Positions 27,393-34,400 of a stretch of 64,000 nt of DNA are shown in pieces. Where the stretch lies: the NCBI GenBank assembly GCA_019056435.1, contig CP077641.1:868001-932000 (forward strand), written 5' to 3'. The notes under the pieces are model-generated. The model was not told the DNA's origin and did not search any database. It saw only the letters and a program-made list of their open reading frames with translations. The stretch comes from Stutzerimonas stutzeri. GTDB taxonomy: Bacteria; Pseudomonadota; Gammaproteobacteria; Pseudomonadales; Pseudomonadaceae. Position 1 is the stretch's first letter. Each line of letters starts with the position of its first letter. A program made the position numbers and the translations under genes.

Positions 27393-27427
27393 TCTAATAA
27401 AACAACATCGGCACTGGGCCGGTGTTG
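27393..27427 (-). terminator. Terminator after immunity gene C
   Basis: 10-bp stem (one G-T pair) around ACTGG followed on the minus strand by TTGTTTTATT. The stem-tail combination is nearly the same as at 30983-31011 after immunity gene A. Confidence 0.75.
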
Positions 27428-27461
27428 GGGGAAATTGGCAGTCAGCTTGGGTGGACAGAGA

Positions 27462-27916
27462 CTATGGTTTCGGATTCCACTGAGAACGCATTTGCAGTAA
27501 TCCTGTTGGTAGATCACCACAGTCGAAGAGTTCTCTAAAAATAGCCTGTGCAACAGAAAGATCAGAGCATACCGTTCGCGCATCCCAATCGTCATCACCA
27601 AATCGGACAAAACCTCTGAATGGAGAATCCCCTGTTCCCACCACTCTTGTAGTTCAGCTTTCGGGTCGGGAGATTTCGTCAGTACAACTAACCTATATTG
27701 CCCAGGGAGGGATTTCATACATAGCTCGTTAATGAAAGACTGGCTTGGACCGAGCACCTTCAAGTAAACAAACCCTCCATTCTTAAACGCACCCTCAAGT
27801 GCCGTGCCCACACTTTCCCAAACTGGTCGCTCAGTAATTTGTGCAGGTGGATGCTTCGAATTATCTAGAGCACACAATTCCAACACAATATCGCAGCCAC
27901 TTGCGTTATTACTCAT
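27462..27916 (-). pseudogene. Immunity protein for the deaminase toxin (cassette C; single frameshift)
   Basis: MSNNASGCDIVLELCALDNSKHPPAQ through VYLKVLGPSQSFINELCMKSLPGQYRLVVLTKSPDPKAELQEWWEQG continues, after a one-base break at CCCC 27629-27632, as GDSPFRGFVRFGDDDWDARTVCSDLSVAQAIFRELF and ends at 27462; about 151 residues. The repaired reading is far more protein-like than the unrepaired one, which runs to 27326 through the terminator into element debris. The ATG at 27916 overlaps the deaminase stop by four bases. It is paired by position with the deaminase; I do not recognise a named Imm family. Confidence 0.65.
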
Positions 27917-28410
27917 TCTTTCCACCCTGCTCCACGCACCCACTCGTAAACTCTACCCTTAACAGTATCAACAACCTGAAGGCTATTTAGCCCAGCCCGG
28001 TCGGCAGCAGCAGTTAGCTGGTTCTTACAGTAAGAGCAAACCTCCTCACCTCGTACAACTACAGTCATAGCTTGGCCTTTGGTCAGGCCAGCATCAAACG
28101 CTTGCTGTATTAAACCTATTTCGGCATGCGCATTGGCCATTGTTGAGTTTGGTTTACCGGGCGGAATCAAGTCAGCAATTAGGGTTGGCTTATTCGGATC
28201 AGCTATAGTTACTGGTCTTGCCGTCTGATTAGTGTCAACCAGCGTTCTGCCCCCGATACTGCTTTCTGCCGTCACAGTAACCGGCGCCTTAGCGCCAGGT
28301 AAGACCGTACCAATCCGCGGATCTTTGGCCTGAGCAGCAAGAAGATCATTCCGCAAGCCTTCACGAGCAATAGGAGACGTGGCGGGGATATCAGGGGTTC
28401 CTTTTGGACC
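27913..28410 (-). CDS. Orphan CdiA C-terminal deaminase-type toxin (cassette C), 5'-truncated
   Basis: The open frame begins just after a TAA at about 28411 and reads VGPKGTPDIPATSPIAREGLRNDLLAAQAKD. The catalytic part has the cytidine-deaminase-like zinc motif: NAHAEIGLIQQAF (HAE) and, downstream, EEVCSYCKNQL (CxxC). The C-terminus is VYEWVRGAGWKE. In polymorphic toxin systems such domains deaminate nucleic-acid bases in the target cell. There is no secretion or pretoxin sequence, so it is a displaced module. The GPKG start resembles the linker before the toxin in the intact cdiA (ASGGPKGAGE), suggesting that the recombination junction lies there. The substrate is unknown. Confidence 0.75.
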   Translation of the reverse strand, partial: GPKGTPDIPATSPIAREGLRNDLLAAQAKDPRIGTVLPGAKAPVTVTAESSIGGRTLVDTNQTARPVTIADPNKPTLIADLIPPGKPNSTMANAHAEIGLIQQAFDAGLTKGQAMTVVVRGEEVCSYCKNQLTAAADRAGLNSLQVVDTVKGRVYEWVRGAGWKE

Positions 28411-28426
28411 AACCTGGACTTACAAG

Positions 28427-28777
28427 CTACGTCCAAAACTCCTTCCCATCCGAGTCTATCCATACAACCCCAGCAGGGGCCTCCGTGATAAACCAAAGTC
28501 CGAAGCCATCAAGATCGTCTTCACCGGGCTCTTCAGGCCACGCTTCCTTGAGCACGTCTAGCTGATCTTGGATAGTACCAACAAGGAAAAGGCCATCATG
28601 CGCAAGTCTTATATTCTCCTCCAACATCAAACGCTCTAACAGAGAGAAGAACATATTGACTCGGCTCGCGTAATCAACAGACGAACCAAGAAGCTCAACC
28701 GTCATATGCTGCCATATAACGCCCATTGAGAGCCCAAATGCGCTTCGCAACACAGACTTATAGAGATCCCCGATCAC
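28427..28777 (-). CDS. DUF596-like immunity protein (cassette B)
   Basis: 116 residues, acidic. NMFFSLLERLMLEENIRLAHDGLFLVGTIQDQLDVLKEAWPEEP and the close PAGVVWIDSDGKEFWT match the DUF596 pattern, a family commonly found next to haemagglutinin-type toxins. The GTG at 28777 overlaps the stop of the preceding toxin fragment by four bases (GTGA). No terminator follows; 17 bases on, the remnant of cassette C begins, so the two cassettes are fused directly. Confidence 0.7.
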   Translation of the reverse strand: MIGDLYKSVLRSAFGLSMGVIWQHMTVELLGSSVDYASRVNMFFSLLERLMLEENIRLAHDGLFLVGTIQDQLDVLKEAWPEEPGEDDLDGFGLWFITEAPAGVVWIDSDGKEFWT

Positions 28778-29222
28778 TTGAACTTGATCTCCACCATTCT
28801 TCCGCCATTAATAGACTTATCCATAACATCTATAGTCCAAGAAGCCCCTGTCTGCTGCGAAGATGTGGAAAAGTCTCGAAGGGTTATCCGAGCTCCGGCG
28901 TCAGTTTTGGCTGTATATACTGTTCCTTCCCGGGGACAACTTTAGCTACAGGCATATTTTCAACCCCAGCTAACTGCCTAAAGTAAGACATCACATCGGA
29001 TGTGGTAGCCCCCCATATAGACCGGCGCCCCCTTGCTAACCTGAGGATCGGTCTTCATACCTTACCACCCAAATTCAATTGAAAATCCTTCGGCTCAATT
29101 GATTTGGTGTTGTACTGCACAGCGAGATCATCAATTCTCTTCTGTGATTGCGCTTGCAGCACAGTGCTAGGCTGCTTACCTGTCAGATCAGAGCCTTTGG
29201 GGTTCTGTGCAATGCGGTCCAG
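28774..29222 (-). pseudogene. Orphan CdiA C-terminal toxin fragment (cassette B), several frame breaks
   Basis: Joining frames from 29222 leftward gives DRIAQNPKGSDLTGKQPSTVLQ, FQLNLGGKV, MKTDPQVSKGAPVYMG, ATTSDVMSYFRQLAGVENMPVAKVVPGK and GTVYTAKTDAGARITLRDFSTSSQQTG, ending WTIDVMDKSINGGRMVEIKFK. The breaks are at about 29055-29058, the C6 run 29009-29014, and 28925-28929. I recognise the general pattern (PGKGTVYxxKT, LRDFSSSS, WTID, EIKF) from C-termini of polymorphic toxins but cannot name the activity. The upstream part is cut by RAYT unit 4. Two of the three breaks are at G/C runs or doublets, so some may be sequence errors. Confidence 0.6.
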
Positions 29223-29232
29223 AGGGGAAATA

Positions 29233-30027
29233 GGGGACAGACCACGATTTCGCGTCGATAACTAGCTACATCGAACGCTTCGGACGCCCCGCCTTCCCAC
29301 GCACCGCTCGACGCCCTAGAGCCTGTTCGACCTCCGATGCAAACCGGGCGTTGCCCAAGGCATAGTTGCCATTGGTTGCTGACCGAATCTGATCAACCAA
29401 GCCAGGATCAAGCTGATACCTGAAGAGCTCACGGTAGGCACTAGCTCGTAGATCGGCCGTTTCACCAAGTTGGGTATAGAGCGGATTCGCCTCGATGATT
29501 GCTGAAGGTAACCCATGCGCGTTAGCGCCGTAGCTGGACCAACGATACTCGGCGGGATGCTCGACCATGCCGGCGCGTACAGGGTTCATCTCGATGTAGC
29601 GATAGCATGCAAGCACGTAATCCTCTTCTTGCAGCAAGCAAGACCTAAAACGCCCTTCCCACAGCGTACCGCTACGGTCATAGGTTCGATTGATGTATTG
29701 CACGAACCGCTGGCCCAAGCCCTTCATCATAAGGCTGGCGCTTTCAGGTTTTGATGGGGTGACTAGCAAGTGAACATGATTGGTCATCAAGCACCAAGCA
29801 TGAACAGCGCAGCCATGCTGCTCTGCCTGAAGCTTCAGGTTGTCCAGATAAAATAAATAATCTTCTTCAGCATAGAAACAAGCGCTGCGATTATTACCGC
29901 GCTGTATCAAATGCAACGGCACACCAGGCAGCAAAAGCCTTGCTCGACGTGGCATAGGAAATCCTTTTCCTTCAGGTTAGCTGCTATTCAACCACATCAA
30001 CATCTAACAAAAACGTGGTCTGTCCCC
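29233..30027. mobile_element. RAYT unit 4, complete 795-bp unit with inverted ends
   Basis: It starts GGGGACAGACCACG at 29233 and ends CGTGGTCTGTCCCC at 30027, perfect 14-bp inverted repeats. It contains one intact RAYT gene. Left flank: cassette B toxin remnant. Right flank: truncated XRE regulator. I see no target duplication. Confidence 0.85.
29266..29955 (-). CDS. RAYT transposase, intact copy (unit 4)
   Basis: 229 residues, with the HUH motif (LMTNHVHLLVTP), catalytic Tyr region (YVLACYRYIEMNPVRAGM) and basic tail as in unit 3, but with the conserved Arg retained in EYRWSSYGANAHGLPS. By eye only four bases differ from unit 3 over the gene, so one was copied from the other recently. The two copies are in direct orientation 2.7 kb apart and enclose cassettes B and C. 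Confidence 0.92.
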   Translation of the reverse strand: MPRRARLLLPGVPLHLIQRGNNRSACFYAEEDYLFYLDNLKLQAEQHGCAVHAWCLMTNHVHLLVTPSKPESASLMMKGLGQRFVQYINRTYDRSGTLWEGRFRSCLLQEEDYVLACYRYIEMNPVRAGMVEHPAEYRWSSYGANAHGLPSAIIEANPLYTQLGETADLRASAYRELFRYQLDPGLVDQIRSATNGNYALGNARFASEVEQALGRRAVRGKAGRPKRSM

Positions 30028-30035
30028 GATTATTC

Positions 30036-30206
30036 GATGACCTGCGCTATCAGTTCGAGGCCATTTCACGCATGCCCGAACACGAGCAGGAACTGGTGCG
30101 CGGCCTGCTCGATGCGGTGATCGTCAAGCACCAGGTGGCCGGGGCCATTGCCCGTGCGGCAGGACCAGCGGCTAAAGAAAAGGGCACGTCACAAGCAGGC
30201 AGCTAA
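30036..30206 (+). pseudogene. XRE-family regulator, C-terminal remnant
   Basis: FDDLRYQFEAISRMPEHEQELVRGLLDAVIVKHQVAGAIARAAG matches the conserved tail that follows the helix-turn-helix in many phage- and plasmid-type XRE regulators. It is in the opposite orientation to the CDI genes. Its 5' part, including the DNA-binding domain, is cut off at the right end of RAYT unit 4. Confidence 0.65.
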
Positions 30207-30239
30207 GAAAGAGTCATGTGCTACAGCTTGTAGCACCGT

Positions 30240-30775
30240 TTTCCCAGTAAATTCGCGGCCTGCAGGGCAGTCTGTAGTCGCCTCTGTCTACAGCCAATTT
30301 TCGGCTAAATCGCTGCAGCCCAGTAACCACGCGGCTTTGGCCGCACCGGCAAGGTGCGTATGGTGTATAGCCAAATCACCGGGTTTTAAGGGCAGCCAAA
30401 TACCGCGAAAACTGCACCGATTTAAGGGCCAACACCGGCCAGAGGGTCAATTCCTCCGCCAGCGGCCTGACCGTTGGCAGCGGTAGCCGAGAAGTAGCAG
30501 AAAGATAGCCGCTCGATAGCTGAGAGATAGCAACAGATAGCCGATAGATAGCAGCCAGATAGCACAAAAGAAGCAGCTTAATCGGCGTGATGCAGACATG
30601 ATGCACGTTGATGCAGCATTGATGCAGGCATGTGGCAGACATGATGCGCCAATGATGCAAAACGGCTGCTGCCGGCCGAGTGGGACAGGCATAGGACGTC
30701 ACTGCCCCAAGCATGGGACAACGCATAGGGAAAACCGAGCCGATGGGACGTAAACAGGACAAGGTTGGGACAGCC
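30240..30775. repeat. Gene-poor stretch with three successive clusters of short direct repeats
   Basis: No gene is supported here. At about 30505-30570 GATAGC recurs about six times; at about 30598-30670 GATGC(A) recurs about six times; at about 30690-30775 TGGGACA or GGGACR recurs about four to five times. Spacing is irregular (8-20 bp). The clusters lie upstream of the VbhA-like gene and downstream of the XRE remnant. This resembles iteron-type or regulator-binding repeats of plasmids and integrative elements, but I cannot tell which. Confidence 0.5.
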
Positions 30776-31093
30776 ATGCCTCCGAGTGAGACCGAGCGAG
30801 CCGAACGCCGCCAGGCCGTGGCCAATGCCCTCGCCAGTCAGCGCCTGGAAGGGCTGGAACCCGATGCCGAGGTAGTGCGGCAGCTGGAGGCCTTTGCCGA
30901 GGGCACGCTCGGCATCGAGGCCATCTTGGAGGAGTTCAGGGGCAGGATCATGGATGGGCGGCTACCCCCGCCACTGACCGCGAATAAAACAACACCGGCG
31001 CGGGGCCGGTGCCAGGTGAATACTGTATCTGTACTCTTGATTCAATTTTTCCCGCTGAGATTATCTCTCCACGGCGCAAGCAAGCCTTCCTGA
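30776..31093 (+). CDS. VbhA-type antitoxin, 3' end fused to cassette sequence
   Basis: MPPSETERAERRQAVANALASQRLEGLEPDAEVVRQLEAFAEGTLGIEAILEEF follows the VbhA antitoxin pattern (small helical proteins that inhibit Fic AMP-transferases such as VbhT). The authentic protein would be about 60 residues; after about DGRLPPPL the frame runs over the terminator of the immunity A gene and has no coding character. AAGG precedes the ATG at 30776; an earlier ATG at 30743 is also possible. No Fic gene follows; the expected partner has been replaced by the end of the CDI locus. Strand is opposite to the CDI genes. Confidence 0.65.
   Translation: MPPSETERAERRQAVANALASQRLEGLEPDAEVVRQLEAFAEGTLGIEAILEEFRGRIMDGRLPPPLTANKTTPARGRCQVNTVSVLLIQFFPLRLSLHGASKPS
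30983..31011 (-). terminator. Terminator after immunity gene A
   Basis: Stem CACCGGC/GCCGGTG followed on the minus strand by TTGTTTTATT, about 30 bases after the immunity stop. It matches the terminator after immunity gene C (27393-27427) in stem and tail. Confidence 0.75.
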
Positions 31094-31473
31094 AGAACTC
31101 GATCAATGACGCCATCCTCAATGCTACCAACATAAGTAGCATCCAATTGAAATTCAAAGGAAATACTTACTTTTTCAGATAAGTCTCTAACAGCGCCAAT
31201 CAGCTCTTCTACTTCCTCTAGATTCTTCGAATCCACATCACGAGGAAGCATGCTCGGCGGTAAAGCTGAATAAACTTCCAGCATCCCACCTACCACCTCC
31301 AAGCCATTCTCGTCTATCTCATCAATCAGGCTTGGCGGTGCAATGCTCCATACCCTTGACGCAGCAAGCTCTTTCACAAGCTGCTGCACATTAGACTTAA
31401 TTGATTGATCTAAATCCTGAGCCACATAGAAGATTAACTTCTGCTTCGCATGATCTAGCGACATGGCATGCAT
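31042..31473 (-). CDS. CdiI-type immunity protein (cassette A)
   Basis: 143 residues, acidic, no signal or membrane segment: MHAMSLDHAKQKLIFYVAQDLDQSIKSNVQQLV ... LEEVEELIGAVRDLSEKVSISFEFQLDATYVGSIEDGVIDRVLQEG. The ATG at 31473 overlaps the cdiA stop by one base (TAATG). By position it is the cognate cytoplasmic immunity protein of the CdiA toxin. I do not recognise a named family. The terminator at 30983-31011 ends the operon. Confidence 0.75.
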   Translation of the reverse strand: MHAMSLDHAKQKLIFYVAQDLDQSIKSNVQQLVKELAASRVWSIAPPSLIDEIDENGLEVVGGMLEVYSALPPSMLPRDVDSKNLEEVEELIGAVRDLSEKVSISFEFQLDATYVGSIEDGVIDRVLQEGLLAPWRDNLSGKN

Positions 31474-34400
31474 TACTCAGTTCCTTTCTTCGGAGGGTAT
31501 GCTGGAAGTGCTGATCCAGGGCCGCCTGGATTATATCTAAACCCTCCCGGCATATGTGCGTCTAAATGACGTGTATCAGGCAGCGGCACGGTAAGTGGCG
31601 AACCCTGGATATGATGCATGGGAATTCGCTCACCCTTTAGTCCTGCATCTTCCGGGAAAACCTTAATCCATGCATCGTCAACTTTCGGGGTGCGCCCTTT
31701 AGCAATAGCAGCCCGATTCTCAGCGCTTAATATTTGGCCATACCCAAGATCGTCCCAGTTATCGCGCAACGCTCTCCAGTCAGCAGCATTTGTACGAACA
31801 ACACCCGTCCGAGTCGTACCAGAAGACACAACAGGCGCGGCAGGCACGACTTCGCCTGCGCCTTTTGGACCCCCACTCGCCGCCACTGGCTTCTTAGCCA
31901 GCGTCTGGTTGGCCAACTTGATCTCTTCAGCCAGTTGCCGCTCTGCTGCTTTCGTGAACGGCGCCAACTCTGCAGAAGATGGCGTTTTGCCCGCTAACAA
32001 ATTATTCAGCTTGGCCGCCGATTCAACTAAGTCAGCCGATACCTTCCCAGAGACTTTACCCACCCCGGCAAAGATACCGGCAAGCTTAGCGGCTTTTGCC
32101 GAAGGCCCAAGCAAATCCCACGCATCAGGACTTACCACATCTGCGAGCAACACCCCACCTTGCTTAACGCCATCGACAAAGTCCAGGCTCTGTTCGCGGT
32201 GCGTTCGCCAGCCGGGCATAAGCTGGTCTAAATCCGCAGCAAGATCAGCAGCACTCTGCTGCGCAAGCCTCTGCACCTCAGCATCGGCCAACAGTTTTTG
32301 CTCTAGATCAGCTCGATACGCCGCCTGAGCACGCATTTCCGTAAGTTGCTTGAGCCCTTCCGGATCTTTGGCAACCTCGACGAGCTTTTCAGCCTCCTGT
32401 CGCTGACTCCGCTCAGCCGCACTTTCTGCCGACCTGTTAGCTTGACCATTGAGAATGGTTTGAACGCTGTTGCCATCCTGCCACTGCCGAGTGTTGAAAT
32501 CCGCCTCGGCCACAGCGAGGGCGTAGCCTTGCAACTTATCCAGTGCAGCTTTCCCTTCAGCGATCTCTGCTTTGATCGCCTCGCAATTACCGTTCTGTTC
32601 GCATTGCGCCAAGCGCGCGCGGTTGGCGTCGCTAATCTTGCGGAAATCATCGCGAATCTGCTGACAGTCGCCACGCAGGCCGCAGCCTTCCAAGGCGTTG
32701 ACCATGGCTTCCACGTCTTGGTGACGCAGATAGTTGTTCGCAGTGGCATTGGCCGCCACCGCAGCAGCAGCCTGTACATCGCCGCCGGTAAGGCCTGCAG
32801 CCAGCACGCCGATAATCTGCGAGGCTGCCACTAGGTTGTGCATGCCTTGCTGATATTCAGGACTAGTGCGATCTACGCCCTGAGGTAACAGCTTCTCCGC
32901 CAAAAGGCCCACTAGAGCTTCGCTGGCACCCGCCGCCAGCGCGCCGGTGCGGAAGTCGCCACCCGATGCTTCGGCTAGCAAACCGCCCAGTGCTGCGTGC
33001 AGGACGATCTTTTCCAAGCTGCCGCTTTTCAGCTCCAGGCCGCCGATGGCATCTGCACCGATGGCGCCCGCGACGATCACGGCATTGCCGATAGCGGCTT
33101 CAGCCAGGTTGCTCTTAAGGCTGCCACCATAGACAGCGGTCTTGACGCCGGCATCCACAGCCGTTTTGGCAGCGACTTGACCGACGCTCTTCCAGTCCAG
33201 GCCCAGGTCAGTCGGGCTGTAACCCATCTTGGCGCCAACCCCCGCAGTCACTCCGCTGACCACATAGCCTTTGATGGCATCCTTGGAAGTGACGTCTTTG
33301 AAAACGGCGCTCAGATTGCCTTTGTTGCTTATGGCGCTATTGGTCGCAGTAGTGGCCACTGACGCCGCTACCGCCCCTTGGGCACCGGTCAGACCAAGAC
33401 CAGCCGGCCCCATGATGACGGCCATGGCGATGGCAAGGATCAGCTGCGCCCCAGCCCCCAACCCCGAATGGCTGTACTTGAAGGAGTCATGTATCTCCTT
33501 GACCTGCCGCCAATCGACATCCCCGCGCTGCTCCATCTCCTTGAGCCAGGCCACCTCGGGGTCGGCCTTGACCATGGCGTCGATGGTCTGGCTGACCGAC
33601 TGCTGATTGACCTCCTTGACGTCGATCCTCAGGCCGTCCACGGCCTGTATCACCAAATCGCCCTTGGCGATCAACTGGCTCTGGTAGAGGGTTTCATCCG
33701 TACTGCCCTTGCCCTTGGCTGATGTCCAGGCCCAACTGTTGCTGCTCTTCTCGTGGCTCTCCTGATCCAGATCCTTGACCGCTTCGAAGGTGATGCTGCC
33801 GCCGCTGTCGAGGATCAGATCGTTGCCGCTTTCCAGGCGCGCTTTCTGGTACAGCTGATCGCCTTCGCTGCCGAGGATCAGATCACCACCGGTGGTGATG
33901 GAGCTGCCTATATTCCGCACAGTGGTGACTTCATCGCGCTGGGTTTTCTTCGCGCCGAAGCTGCCCTTCTTCTTCATGTCGTACAGCGAGTAGTCGCTGT
34001 CCTCTGCGGCGAGCAGCGAAAGATCGCGGCCGGCATACAGGTAGGCATCGTTGCCGGCTTCTACACGACTGGCAATCAAACCGATGTCGTCGCCTGCTGC
34101 GAGCAAGACTTCCCCGCCTGCCTGAATCAGTGAGGAGACCTGCGAAACGTTATCGTTCTGCCGTGTGGTTTTTGTCTTGCCCTGCTTGCGGTACGAGTAT
34201 TGGTGGTACTCGTCAGCTGCGGAGGCGACGATCAAATTCTCTGCCGCGTCGATAGTGATGTTGTCGCCAGCCTTCACCTCACTGGCGATTACCGCTACGT
34301 CGCGCCCCGCGGCGACGTCAAGGTCACCGCCCACTGTTACGCTGGAGCCGTATTGAGTAACGCTGTTCTCGTAACCCGATTCCCGCTTACGACGGTATTC

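Noticed and set aside
24849-30027. RAYT genes here as the cognate transposases of the REP arrays at 4.9 and 7.5 kb
   Set aside because: Their own flanks are GGGGACAG-type ends, unlike GTAG-GGGCGAAT, so a cognate relation is not supported.
30776-31093. VbhA-like gene as part of a working Fic toxin-antitoxin pair
   Set aside because: No Fic gene follows; the next sequence is the convergent immunity gene A.
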